DNA from: Antitrichia curtipendula
Lineage: Eukaryota > Streptophyta > Bryopsida > Hypnales > Leucodontaceae
DNA length: 64,000 bases
Assembly (NCBI GenBank): GCA_951230915.1
Contig: OX579636.1
Span: forward strand, 9,563,001-9,627,000
Reading direction: 5' to 3'
This document shows, piece after piece, positions 31,981-43,904 of the stretch. The first letter of the stretch is position 1. Each line of letters starts with the position of its first letter. The notes under the pieces are model-generated. The model was not told the DNA's origin and did no database searches. It saw only the letters and a program-made list of their open reading frames with translations. Position numbers and translations under genes: made by a program.

Positions 31981-34515
31981 TTACGATTGGAAATTGTCTT
32001 TGAGAATGTCCGCCACCGTCAAATTAGAGAATCGCTTCTGGCTCCCTTTCAGAACGCGTCGCACTTGCTGCGCATCGCGTCGCGCCAATCTGCCGAAGCT
32101 CTCCGTGCCTTCCACGCTCTCGTCGTCGCTCAAGTCCCCCCGCCGGCTACGAATCACCTTGACCGCCAGGCGCTGCGGCCACGAGAACAGCCGCCCCGCG
32201 CACGGCATGACCACGCTTCTGCTCTCCCCCATCGCCTCTCGACACCTCCGCCACCTTCTTCGCGAGCTTATCACCGAAGGTTCAGCAGTCTCGCGTTCAT
32301 CGCCCTCGCATTTTGACGATTCCGGTGGTTGCGAATGTGACGATCTCCGCCATCTCCTTCTCGGTGGAGACATAGTCGATACGGCCGTCTCTTCCTTCAC
32401 TTCCCAGCTCTTCACGCTCGGGTAAATGTTCTCGTCCTCGTCATTAGGATTTAGGTATAAGAGACGTGGAAGACGAATCGATTTAGGGTTAGGGTTAGGG
32501 TTTGGTGTCGGGGTTGCGATTGAACTCTCTTGCACAAGCTCCGGTGCGAATTTTACTGAGCGCTTGAGCGGGTGAAGCTTTTCCCTGCTGGAGGATCGGC
32601 CATGGCGTCGTGGTAAGCGATTTGTTGTGTCGTCGCATGGGACCCAGTTGTTTTGGGATTTCGGGTTTCTTGGATTTTCAAGTGAGGTGCTGGGATGTGA
32701 TTCCTCTGAGATTTCGGAAATATCATCGGTTGGGGTGGGAGCTGTCTCCGGCGGGAGCAGAAACTCCAAGTCTGTGTCGTCCAATACCCCGCCATCTTTT
32801 TCAAGCCAGGGCTCCCGGTGGTTCGCTTCCTGGAAGTACCGTAACTCATCCACACCATTCGCATTTGTGAGGTCGCGCGCTTCATCTTCGGAAGTCGTGA
32901 GCTCCACCTCCTTGTCGGTGTAGGTGAACATCGAGAAAGAGCGTCCGCTGATTCCGGCTGCCGGGGACTCCAGGTCTGATGATTCGTCATTGTAAGTGGA
33001 CGAGGACGCGTGGTGGCGATGCCCTGTTTCCGAGCTGTCGGATGCGAAATGCGAAATCCCATCAGAGAGCACTGAGCGGGGAGACTTGCAGGTGGTTGTG
33101 GCGTCTCCGAATTCGGGAAATTGCTGGAACCTCGAGAAGATGTTGTCATCATCTGAGAATAACGATGTGGGCGAAAGCTCACATATGAACGACGAAGGTG
33201 ATGGATACTCATGCTGAATACTCTCGTCTTCGCAATGTTGCACATTCACGGGTTCCAGTGTTTTTGTGGCTCGACAGGTTAGTAACGGCGAAAGCTGCTC
33301 AGGAGTTTGCTTCACGACGAACTGCACTTTAGGGTTCGCAGTACTGTGTCCTAAGGTCTCGAGGTCAAGGTCCTGGAAATCACTGGAAACCGAAACGGAT
33401 TTCCGTTTGGGAATGCTCTCACGCTCCCACACTCGAAAGGAGAGCTCGTCTTGAACATCCGACTCGGTCATTTTGGGTGAAGAGTATCGCAGCTCCCGCT
33501 CCTCCATTAGGGGCTCACTGCTCATGTTCAGCGTCGGCAGGTTCTGAAATTTTTGGTTCCATAAAGGTTCTGGCGATGCAAGCCCTTCCATCTTTTCCAT
33601 CACGGGGCTCCCGAGTGATGGCTTCTCTCGATCTTTCGCTTCGGGTTTCGGTTTCCTGGGCTTCGTGATCGGTGCCCTGCTATCTCGCGGTTTCGCCCTT
33701 TCTCGCTTCGGTGGCTGCTTCACGTCGATCTTCGATTCTCTTACGAATTTGCGACCACCCGGTTGTGGCTTCGTCACCACAACAGGTTTTCGTTCTTTTC
33801 TCACAGTTGGTTTTCGTTCCTTCGGAGAATCCTCGTCTATTCTTTCGAGAGGGTGTTGTAATACTCTCGCAGGGCGGTCAATTTTCGCTCTCACCATGTA
33901 CTCATCTGAGTGCTCCTGCTCTGGGATCACTTCCAAAGGGTGACGCTGCACTCTGGTAGAGACCCCGCCATCTGAAAGCATTCGTCCAAGCTTCGGCGTC
34001 ACTCTGATTTTCCCCTCTGTCTTCGTGGTGTGGCCTGCTTGCTTCATCACCTTCTGCTTGTCGCCTCCTGGCAATCCCTGATCCACTTCCGGTTGCCTGG
34101 ACGATGCATCCTCTAAAAAAATTTCCGTTTTTTCTGTTTTTTTGCTTTTTCCCACCATATTCTCAGAGGTCTCTTTCATGTTACCAATTAGTGCGTCACC
34201 ACAATCCGAGGAAACAGATGAGGCTAAGAACTGGGGAACCAGAGGCTCCTTTGACAGTTCGTCGGGTTGAATCTCTAGAGCATGGTGTCGTGGGCTCGCA
34301 CTGGATGTCGGACTGTGAGGAGGGCCATTTGTGAGGGCCTTGTGCTCCTTGTTGTATCGCTCCTGTGCCGCCTTCTTCTCCAGAGAGAGATCCACAAGCT
34401 CCACATGGTCCGTTGCTCTCCTTGCTACGAACGTTGAGTTGACGATCCCCATGAGATACATCTTGAATTCGCCAGGGTGATCGGTACGCTCAGCAATCAC
34501 CTTGCTTCTTGCACC
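31981..34515 (-). CDS. Large hydrophilic protein of unknown family (5' end not resolved)
   Basis: A continuous frame of about 840 codons ends with TAA at 31981. The open frame reaches an ATG at 34527, but a strong minus-strand acceptor (GTACATGCAG) ends at 34516, so coding probably starts with an upstream exon I could not place and this exon begins GGTGCAAGAAGC. The first 50 residues (VIAERTDHPGEFKMYLMGIV, STFVARR) look ordered and conserved. The rest is rich in Ser, Pro, Arg and Glu and probably disordered, with repeated motifs of basic residue, HPLE and R/I (QRHPLEVIPE, QHPLERIDE). The C-terminus is basic (RRRWRR occurs twice) and ends with a short helical part, FSNLTVADILKDNF. A nuclear or cytoskeletal scaffold would fit, but I cannot name a function. 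Confidence 0.6.
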   Translation of the reverse strand, partial: GARSKVIAERTDHPGEFKMYLMGIVNSTFVARRATDHVELVDLSLEKKAAQERYNKEHKALTNGPPHSPTSSASPRHHALEIQPDELSKEPLVPQFLASSVSSDCGDALIGNMKETSENMVGKSKKTEKTEIFLEDASSRQPEVDQGLPGGDKQKVMKQAGHTTKTEGKIRVTPKLGRMLSDGGVSTRVQRHPLEVIPEQEHSDEYMVRAKIDRPARVLQHPLERIDEDSPKERKPTVRKERKPVVVTKPQPGGRKFVRESKIDVKQPPKRERAKPRDSRAPITKPRKPKPEAKDREKPSLGSPVMEKMEGLASPEPLWNQKFQNLPTLNMSSEPLMEERELRYSSPKMTESDVQDELSFRVWERESIPKRKSVSVSSDFQDLDLETLGHSTANPKVQFVVKQTPEQLSPLLTCRATKTLEPVNVQHCEDESIQHEYPSPSSFICELSPTSLFSDDDNIFSRFQQFPEFGDATTTCKSPRSVLSDGISHFASDSSETGHRHHASSSTYNDESSDLESPAAGISGRSFSMFTYTDKEVELTTSEDEARDLTNANGVDELRYFQEANHREPWLEKDGGVLDDTDLEFLLPPETAPTPTDDISEISEESHPSTSLENPRNPKSQNNWVPCDDTTNRLPRRHGRSSSREKLHPLKRSVKFAPELVQESSIATPTPNPNPNPKSIRLPRLLYLNPNDEDENIYPSVKSWEVKEETAVSTMSPPRRRWRRSSHSQPPESSKCEGDERETAEPSVISSRRRWRRCREAMGESRSVVMPCAGRLFSWPQRLAVKVIRSRRGDLSDDESVEGTESFGRLARRDAQQVRRVLKGSQKRFSNLTVADILKDNFQS
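32487..32512 (-). repeat. Telomere-like repeat inside coding sequence
   Basis: Plus-strand TTTAGGGTTAGGGTTAGGGT lies within the frame of the large protein and encodes Pro-Asn-Pro-Asn-Pro-Asn-Pro on the minus strand. Two of the units are TTAGGG rather than the plant TTTAGGG. Confidence 0.7.
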
Positions 34516-37500
34516 CTGCATGTACAATCATACACTCTCAGTTTCTCGCAAACGCAGGTCTTCTCTTACAGTGCATCACTCTTCTTCTGATGCTTAAGTG
34601 CTGCCATCTACAGCAGGGTTGATCACGAAATCTGAACTCGGCACAACGGAACTGTCAGAAACCAAGGATATAGCCCCACCATGAGAGCTGCCTACTACTT
34701 TCAAAGAGTGCAATTTCCTTTCGATCTCTCCCCCAACACATTTCCTGTCACTCAATTCCTGCCAGTTTCTAATGCCGAGAGTCACGGTAACACTCATTCC
34801 TTTCTGTCACTTCTTCGGTCGAAGATTTACATAGCGCCTGCAGCTAGAAAGGAAACGAGGCTCGGGAGCGAAAGATGGTTGGAGACTCGGACAAAAATAT
34901 TGGCAAGTGACGAGACGTAGAATTCGTGCAAAATTGACTGATTGAACCGCAGGATTTTATTGCCACAAGAATCGTCCAAAGAGCTTTCAAGTGAGCTTGC
35001 TGTACTCGTACTCAGAGTGCAATCTGAACAATCGAACTGGCCACTAGGTGCCAAACATCTCCATCCCAAGCACCAGGCCAGGTACTCCTTGTGTACGTAT
35101 CATCACATCTGACAAGCCCCAACATGCGTGTCCAGCAGGAATGACAGATAAGTTAGAGATAAGTCACCTCCGCCAGCAGAGATCGAAATTGTGTAATCAA
35201 ATCCGATGTCGGGGCGATCCAGCTCTACACGCTCTTTGGTACAACTCCTGCCAAAGATTGCTCCGTCCTAAAAGTATCGTGTGTGTGATGCAGCGCTCTC
35301 AGAGAATACTTGAGAGTAGAGTATCTAATTCTCCGTCTCTATTGCCTGTGTGTATGTCTGTGTCTATTCCTGAGTCGGTACCATCCTAGAGAAGAGCTCG
35401 TGTGTGTATGAGAGCGAGGATCTTAAGCTAAGTTATTGAAAATTTAGCCTCTTTCGATCGGCTCTGATTCCGCTGACAGTAGACGTGCAAGTGGTGCAGG
35501 CACTGCCGAAACCGTGCTTGCTGAGGTGCTCGTGAGACCCACGCTGGAGCAGCTCTCATATCTCACGTCTTCTCTGCTAATTCAGGTTCTAGCAATCGTC
35601 ACCCCTCTACTGCCCACCTTCACCAGTCCTTCCTTACACGTCCCAGTTCATCATTCAACACTCTCACACATGATTTTCGCTCGCCTGTTCTAATTACGCA
35701 GTCATTAATTACTCCACATCTAGATGGCGTGTACACTCTCCTCTCCATTTCTAAGTAAGTTCTAGCTCATGATCTCCGCACAATAAAAACCAATCTTCAA
35801 TCGTATCCGACGATCGACTCTCTATTTCAATTAATTTAGTTTCCGCTAAATTCGATTCACTGTTTTGACACTAATCTCTCATGACCTTCACGTTGCTCCT
35901 TGGCTAAGATCGAGCTTCCGAATTAGCTGCACTCACCGGCGAGCCCACCTGGCCGGGCCCCCGACTCCGCTTTTTTGACAGAAGAGCAGGAACACCAGTC
36001 ACGGGACAACAGTAAAATGGTGAACCAGTCAGTTATGTATTAATTGAGTTGAACGAGTCATCATCTATGTCACGGCAGGAGAGAAAAAGAGAGAAAAAAA
36101 AAAAGATGAAGGGCGTGGATGCTTGTACTCCCCTTTGCGATTGTCCCACCATCAGGTTCTGAACTGCCGGCTGCTGCTGCTCCCGTCCTGCTCCTGCACC
36201 GACTGCACCGGCGTCCTCTCATGTCAAGTAAATCCTTCAATTGCAGTCTCCATTCATCAATATTCAAGTCTGAAATCTACCGATTTCGGAGGAAGAACAG
36301 GTACTGGGTTGTCTCATTTCCCTAACTCTTCGATTCTGAAGTTATGATTACCCAGCTTTTCATGGACTCAGGAGAATCTTCGAATATGACAACGGCACTG
36401 TAGCATCCAGTCATTATTGACCTTGGTTCTAGCTTTCATCAGTAAGCTTGACTACGGTATACCGTGGTGGAGAATGCCGGTGCAAGCTTAGGACTACAGT
36501 GCATATATTTGAATACGAATTTTTATGTTTTTTTCGTATGAACTGACTCACAACCTCGGAAATTTGATTTTTAGCATTTGTTTCAGGTGTTCGTTGTGAA
36601 CAATTACAGTGCAGGTCGGTTGCTTTGCATTGATTGTAACAGGAATTATTCCCAACTGATGATGGGCAACCTATAGAGTGCTTCACACTTCCGCACTTGG
36701 CTTTACAAGATCTTGTTAGAGTCAGTGGACAAAAAAAAACAGTGTTACTCCTGGGGAGTCACTTCTAGTATAGTTAAATCTAATATGATACTAATATAGT
36801 ACTCATTAATTATTATGAATTACTTTAACTATCCTCAAAACATTTTACCAATTTGTAAAATACTTCATACATCATGTAATATGTCTGCAAATTCCTCATC
36901 ATTGTATACAAGATGAAAGGTGTTTGGTGGGGGACCTCCCCAAGATGTCAGTATAATAAGAGGATTCTCCTCATCACTGTAGTTATTATTCATGCTCCAC
37001 TTGAACCCCTTCAATGTCACACAATAGACGCCTAAAATGCACTTGTGGAATTCTTTATATTTCTTATTTGTATACAGTAACTTGTGTCATAATAGTTTAA
37101 TAGGGAGAGTAAAAAATGAGTTTTGAACCGGATACATCCCAGCATTATTTCAGGTTTGGTGAGTGAGAGTGGTGGTACTAGAGAAGGTGATATTTATAGA
37201 AATCTGGAGGTACATATTTATAAGTACTATTTTATTTAAATGCAATTGCAGCTTTTAACCATTTTGAGCCATAGTAATTGCAGTGATTTCTACAGGGAAG
37301 TTGCACCAAACTATGCACTCATTATCAAATCATGCATCGTATTGACTCCCAAGTGGCTTTGATGCAGGGATGGACAACTCCTCCAAAAGCTCACACAATT
37401 TGTACAAAGCCACAATGATATGATAGCATTCAGTTTTTTACTGTACATGCCTAATGGGATGCCATAAAGAACTGAAGCTTCTCAATGGACGGGTTTCACC

Positions 37501-37959
37501 CAGGTTGGTAGGAAGTTTGGTAACTGAGTTTTTCCACCCTTGAAGTGAAGAGATGGACATGGCAAGTTCCAGTCTGCTGCAATTGCTCTTACTTGACTGC
37601 ACGGTGACGTTTTGAGGACTTTGATGAGAATTGTTGCAGAATTTTCTAACTGCACTTGCCTCAAATTTGGCCCGAGGAGCTGCTACTGTCTACAGATGGC
37701 CAACGTTCACAAAAGCAGGGAGCCTTTATCTAGTCAGGAGGAGGGCCCCTTCTTGGTAGCTGTGCATACCATGATTCTTGTGCAACTTTTCTACGAGGCA
37801 ATCAGACATAGGTCAGCCCAAGTGCAAAACTTGGGTTAAGAACAGTGTTTCTAGTTTGGAACGGTAAAACATACATGCCCCTCTCTGCATTGGCCAATAT
37901 TTGGAGGGAAGAGGGCATGCATGGGGCAAAATCCAAAATCCTGTGACAAGTGCATAAGG
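34516..37959. other. Upstream region of the large gene and intergenic DNA
   Basis: From 34516 to about 36300 composition is mixed and several short minus-strand frames look mildly coding, for example 34594-34797 and 36070-36267 (MNIDEWRLQLKDLLDMRGRR). They could be 5' exons of the gene at 31981-34515, but junctions cannot be fixed by eye. From 36300 to 37959 I see nothing. Confidence 0.3.
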
Positions 37960-38220
37960 TGGGCACCCTCCAAACTGCCACTTTTTGCTACTGGGACTAT
38001 CTACTATTATTAGACTGATCAAATATTCATATTCTTTTTGATGGCAAGTGAGAAGAGTTTCCAATGCACCAAAGAACGCAACATTTTGATATCGTATGCA
38101 AAAGTTATGAAGTGTCAAAGCTTTTTTTGGTAGAGGTTCTAAAATCATGTCTTCTACACGGATACATATTGATTTGGAAGATGTACACAAAGCGATGATG
38201 GGAGTTGTGGGTTAGTAGCA
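37960..38220 (+). repeat. Dispersed repeat, copy 1 of 2
   Basis: Shares GCCACTTTTTGCTACTG, GTGCACCAAAGAA-like and AAAAGTTATGAAG with 41400-41660, same orientation, about 3.4 kb apart and diverged. No terminal inverted repeats or target duplications seen. Confidence 0.6.
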
Positions 38221-38313
38221 CATTGGGGGGACCACCTTATATCATCCAAGAAACAAGATCAATGGCCCTATACACAAATAAAACTTTGGTCTTTTTGTGG
38301 GTCTAGTTGTTTA

Positions 38314-38478
38314 AGCCCCCACACCAAGTGGACAAAGTCATGATAGATTAAGAATTGTATTTAGTGTCAGCCCCCACACCAAGTGTACAAAGTCATGATA
38401 GATTAAGAATTGTATTTAGTGTCAGCCCCCACACCAAGTGCACAAAGTCATGATAGATTAAGAATTGTATTTAGTGTC
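38314..38478 (+). repeat. Three tandem copies of a 55-bp unit
   Basis: Unit starts AGCCCCCACACCAAGTG and ends TTGTATTTAGTGTC. The three copies differ only at one position after CAAGTG (G, T or C followed by ACAAAG), so the array is young. Confidence 0.9.
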
Positions 38479-40172
38479 ATTGACACTAGCTGTCAATTAT
38501 TGTAATTAGTTTACAATATTTTTTTTTTTTATCACTTTTGCAATTACTTTCAATAACAAAGATGGGAATTGGATGACATCATTAATAAGGAGTTTTACTA
38601 ATTTTGTCACTTGTAAAGTTATCTACTTGACATTATGTACAATATGGTACCAAGTACAATTATTAGTATAGTCCATATCACAAGGTCTACCTCCAAAAGG
38701 AGGCACCGAGGATAGCAACCGCTACCTAAGCCTACATGGCTTAGATAATAGAACTATTCCCAACAAACTCTTCATTTGCATTGGTTGTATAACGATAATT
38801 CTTCTTCTTCTTTCTTGTATTCATATATTGAATACAAGAATAATCTCCTTCTTTTTGAAAGATGCACTCTATATTATTCAAGAGTAATCATAACCCAAAC
38901 CATTTTATTAAACAATGCTTAGTGTATTGATGAGGTTGCCTGGGGAAGTCACTTAGAGTGTCCATTAGAATTCAAACTACATGTATTAAGATTTTAGCCC
39001 CCCTATATTACGTCCTAAAACTTAAAGAAAAGAAAAAGAAAAAAATATGATTTTATTTTTCTACTTTGAAAGTTTACGTCTTGAATTATTGATATTTTTA
39101 TTTGCAAATTATAATTAGTTACAAATTTTTGAAGTAAAGAAATACATTGTAGAGCTGAAAATAACTTTCACACCCCTATATTAGATAAGAAAAAATTGTT
39201 TAAAAAATGAACAAAAAGTTGTTAAAAATAATTCTCTTTTGAAAGTTCATTTTTCTTGAATAATGATGCAATGGTCATCTAAATGTATTCTCTATAAATA
39301 TTTGAATTGGAAAACATGCCATTTCAGTTCACTTTTCAACCTATTCTATAAATCATTTCATATGTTGTTTGAGTTGGAAATTTTCGGCAATAGAAACCTA
39401 TAGTCATTATTAAACAAAGCTCAAAATTATAGGTTGAAATTATAGTTTATTAAAAAATAAACAAGGGGCCAAAAAATCACTTGAACACATGTGTTTTGTT
39501 ATAGATACACTAAGTGATCTCCCCGGATGAGGTTGGATCTAAGTAACTACATTTAAAATCTTCCAAATAAGTAGTTGAAAATAATTGGTTCCTATAAAGT
39601 AAGTATCTTAGTTAATTTTTATTGGATCTAGTTTGGAGATGAAAGTGGATACCAGATTCTCTTAGAATGCATTTTTTTGAGACTATGAATGAATGAGCCT
39701 TGAAGTTTCAAACTGTTGAAAATAGGCATATCAAGAATCGACTTTAGGCTGTCATGAATGGATTTTGTGAAGTTTAGGCAAGATTCTATAGGGAGTAGAT
39801 TTTAGAACTGGGTCACCATCACAAAGTTTACAACCTATGATTTGTCAACAATTATCGTGTGGTTATTGTTGTTTCATGAGTTCGCACGTTAATTTAACAG
39901 TTATCGCATCGTTGCGACGCATTACTACACAATTTACTGCATCGGAATGGAAGAAAAAGAGCTGGCAAACACTAATGCTTTTCATGTCCTCCACCTTTAT
40001 ACCCATAAGTCCCCATAAGATTAGTTGGTTTTGATTTAATTTGATTTCCTTGCAGTTTTTTAAAAGCAAGGAAATTGTTATATCCTTTTGTACCCAAACT
40101 ATCCACTTCCGTTCAAAACCCCTAGCCTTAAGCTACAGAGAGGTCTCAGTTGAATTTCTGCTTGCACCTCTA
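38479..40172. other. AT-rich intergenic, no gene recognised
   Basis: Homopolymer-rich AT sequence. Short frames near 39837-40069 occur on both strands and match nothing I know. Confidence 0.35.
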
Positions 40173-40421
40173 CACTAAATAGTGAAATTAGGTTGCCCCA
40201 CACTAATTTCTCGACGTTCTACACTATATAAATATTTATTGTTTTTTTACAAAATTTTACTACTTTTGAATTAAGTATAGTTGTAATTGGGAGTCATGAA
40301 CCTTGATGTGTACAAATGGAAATATTTGTAGAAATATTTATTGACTTTGATGGCTTCTAAAATAATTTTCTTGAAGTAAGGCAACCTAATTGTTAAGGCA
40401 ACCTAATTTCACTATTTAGTG
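40173..40421. mobile_element. MITE with 25-bp terminal inverted repeats and TA flanks
   Basis: Starts CACTAAATAGTGAAATTAGG and ends with its exact complement, CCTAATTTCACTATTTAGTG; five further bases at each inner side also pair. The dinucleotide TA flanks both sides. Length is 249 bp with no coding. TA duplication points to the Tc1/mariner superfamily. Confidence 0.75.
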
Positions 40422-41165
40422 TACACAATTCAAGCTACTCTCGTACCGAATAGTAAGAGCACCATTTGAATGAACCTAAGCTTACATTCAGATGCAGACC
40501 TTGTAACCAAATTAAAGCACTGCGCCCCAATCGATGCACGACGGCATGCCAAACGCTGATTGAGCCAAGGGGCTTATTATCCTCCAGGGTACGATTTGGA
40601 GGGTGTGTGGTGTGCCTTGCCACTCCTGAAACATACAACGAGTGCCCAATCAGTCAACGTCTCCCAGAGAATTGGGAATGGACTCCTCCATAAAAAGCCG
40701 TTGGAAAAGGAATGAACTTCAAACATGACAAAAACTCATTTTTGATTTCCAATTGGAATGGATGCTGTCCAGATGGCATTTCAGGGCGCGAACGGAGCAG
40801 GTGACACGCCATTCGTCCATTCCACAACTGGAAATAATGCTTGGGTTTCACTTTATGGATGGAAGGTTTGAGCCACTTCATTTGAATAGGCTTAGGGGAA
40901 AAAATTGAGGCTAACGATTTGTCATATGCGTGTATTGTGTGCATCCATATTGTAATCTTCTTTGTGGATGCGAAACCATTGACATGAATGAATGATTGAC
41001 TGGTTTTCTGTTTGAATAAAGTGAGTGCACATCAATAAAAGAGTTGACCCAAAAGGGTATTCACTGCATTCATCCTCACGCATCATGCTCTGATTTATTT
41101 TTATTTTTTTAAAACAAAATGAAAACTCACTCATGCTCTGATTCAAAATATTGGTACGTTACAGC

Positions 41166-41296
41166 CAGGGTGTTTTTTTTTGGCGACAGGCCACCTTGCG
41201 TGCCCTCCCAGCAGAGGTCGATATCGGGAGGGAGCTGGGCCCAATGGCCAAATGCTCTGACGGATTCGGCGAATATCGCCAGAAAAAAAAACACTG
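41166..41296. mobile_element. hAT-type MITE with perfect 8-bp target duplication
   Basis: Starts CAGGGTGTTTTTTTTTGGCG and ends CGCCAGAAAAAAAAACACTG, near-perfect inverted repeats. The octamer GTTACAGC lies on both sides (41158-41165 and 41297-41304). Length 131 bp, non-coding. Intact target duplications indicate a fairly recent insertion. Confidence 0.85.
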
Positions 41297-41399
41297 GTTA
41301 CAGCAAGAGAATTGTCAACCAACACATCCTGCCTGTCAAGTCATCAGTGCAAATGCCTTCACAGCCACCATGTTTCTACAATTAAAGCTCCTGACCAAA

Positions 41400-41660
41400 A
41401 GCTAAGGTGGGTACCCTCAAACCGCCACTTTTTGCTACTGTCCCTAGTTTTTATTACTAGACTGGTTCAATTTTCATATTTTCTTGTTGGCAAGTGAAAA
41501 GAGGTTCCAGTGCACCAAAGAATATGGTATTTGAATACTGTATGTAAAAGTTATGAAGGGGCAAAGTGTTTTTTTGGTAGATGTTTCAATATTGTTTTTT
41601 CAACATATGTACATATTGATTTTGGAGGTGTACATGGTGTGATGATGGCGGGTTTAGGCA
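41400..41660 (+). repeat. Dispersed repeat, copy 2 of 2
   Basis: Diverged partner of 37960-38220. See that entry for the shared motifs. Confidence 0.6.
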
Positions 41661-42272
41661 AAATGTGATTTTGAGTGTACCCACCTTATATACAAACACT
41701 TTGTATAGAAATACTTCTAAGAACCTAGATAAATGAGTACAAAGGATATGTACATACTCCATGCCTAGCAATGAGGGTTCGGTTGTAATGACAAGTGGAG
41801 TGTTCATAAAGTGTCCTAGCTGCTAAAGGTTTTCAGGTTTTGAAAGGAATTAGACAATTCAAAACTTCTTTTCCAAGTTAAGTGAATTTTTCTTGAAAGA
41901 CAAATTGAAGTCCCAATTAATCACTTTGATTCATAGTTTTTAGATTCTCATTGAATTTGTTAAGAATTCTCGGTATATCAAGACCACCTTTCTAGTATGG
42001 TTGGAATTAGGGAGGTATTCTAAAAGTGTCCCACCCCTTAAATGTTTGCCGTTGGTACATTAAAGATTATAGTATGTATTTTTACAATACGGGATTCAAT
42101 TTTATCAAGGATAATTTGAGGTCATCCAACCTTATTAATAGAATGAAACAATCCCTACATTATGCATTTTGAGGTAGACTATTTTTGTAATTAAAACCTA
42201 GCAAGCTAAGGTAATTACACTTGAAAATTTTCAAATAAGAATCTAAGTATGGTTCCTATTATTGAACTATCA
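41661..42272. other. AT-rich intergenic, no gene recognised
   Basis: No open frame or repeat of note between the dispersed repeat and the TTAA element. Confidence 0.35.
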
Positions 42273-43205
42273 TTAACCCCTAAAGTCCCAAGGCCATTTT
42301 CTGGCCAGAAACCACTGAAAACTGCCATTTTTGCTGCGTTCATCCAAGAAAACAAAAAAATATATTTTTTTCAAAATCTAATTATAGGATCTGGTACTTC
42401 ACTTGTCTAAGATCATGTGGTAAAAATTTCATCAAGTTTGACCGTACGGATTGGAAGATATCAGCATTCAAAGTTGAAAAAGTAGTCTTTTTGAATACTT
42501 TTTTTTCAATTTCAGCTGACTTTGGCCGCCATTTGGAAAAACAATTTACACTACAGACTTTGAATTTAAATTTTTTTTGTATTGAATAATTGAGTTGAGA
42601 ATTTAGGAAAAAAAATTCAAAAAATAAACACTCGATTTTCATTCTTTAAAAAATTGTTAAGTAGATGTAGGTCCAAGATTGAATAAAAAACTAAATTGTT
42701 AATAGCTCCAAGGTGGTATTGAAACACAATAATCCCAATGGTGAGATTGTTCTAGCAAGAAAAACAACCATGTCTAGCATTTGTTTTTGAAAAATTGTGA
42801 AAATTGCATACAAAAATGAATCCTATAAGTTATTTTTTCAAGAAGATGCTTAGATTGCCCAAAAAACAAGATTGTCCATAACTTTCTCATTTTTAGTCCA
42901 AATAGAATGAATAAAAGCTTCACACATATATAGAAATATAATATTTTAGAAAAAAATAAAATTTTAATTTATTTTGACTTTTTGTGATTTTTTTGGTGCT
43001 GCCCGCCGAGTTTGGTTTTGGGCTTTCTGTAGTATAATTTTTTCTCCCGGGCACCAATTGAAATAAAAATTATATTCCCACAAAGATAATCAGTTTTTCC
43101 ATCTTCAAAAAAAGTTTCAAAAAATCAGAACAAAAATTCAGCCCATGGGTACCTGCCCGAACTCCCATTTGTCCCCCGAGGGGACAATGGGACTTTAGGG
43201 GTTAA
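42273..43205 (+). mobile_element. TTAA-flanked 933-bp non-autonomous element, copy 2
   Basis: Begins TTAACCCCTAAAGTCCC and ends GGGACTTTAGGGGTTAA, so its inverted repeats are perfect over at least 17 bp. It is the same length as copies 1 and 3 to the base, yet clearly more diverged internally, like a sister subfamily. It shares AAAATTTCAT and GATAT.AGCATTCAAA with copy 3 at matching positions. Confidence 0.75.
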
Positions 43206-43672
43206 ATAATTATTGGCAATTGAAAGTAAATTTGAAATTCTAACTCTCTCAACTTGCATCATTGCATGTATGTTTTGGACACCATATGAATAAACCATGA
43301 ATTTTCAAAGTATTGGTTCGTGACTTAATATGTGTTTGCCTCAACAAATCTTTGGATTCACATGTTAAGAGAGTGTGAATTTTAGGCAAAAATTTAGATG
43401 GGTTAGTTTCTATAGCAATGATGCTAGCATGTGAACATGATAATGCAAGCCTATGAACCTTAAGCATATGTATAAGTAAATACTCGACAACCATTGAAGG
43501 GCTTATAGCATAAACACCTACAATATATATATTTATAACATAGGTATACTATGATCATGAAAGGTTTCTATAATATAAGCACCTATAATATAGGTGTATA
43601 GACTCCTATGCTTAAGTGCTCATGATTCTAGTCTCACATAATAGCAACCATGGTTTCTAAAATGAGGTCTAA

Positions 43673-43707
<35 letters not shown>

Positions 43708-43904
43708 TAACATTAAATTGATTCACCTCTAGGCTATTACTTACAACTTCAGTCATTACTAGATTATACTTCTATATAACCCTTTATTGTACATTTTAAT
43801 GTTTTTTGAACTTTGAACTATTATGAAGTCCTTCATGAATTCAAGATTCAATGATGCATATCATGAAGAAGAATATGACCATTAGGCCAATCAACAAGAG
43901 TACT
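43206..43904. other. AT-rich intergenic with TA microsatellite
   Basis: A (TA)16 tract spans 43675-43706. A short repeated phrase (TATAACATAGG / TATAATATAGG) occurs near 43530-43590. No gene recognised. Confidence 0.4.
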
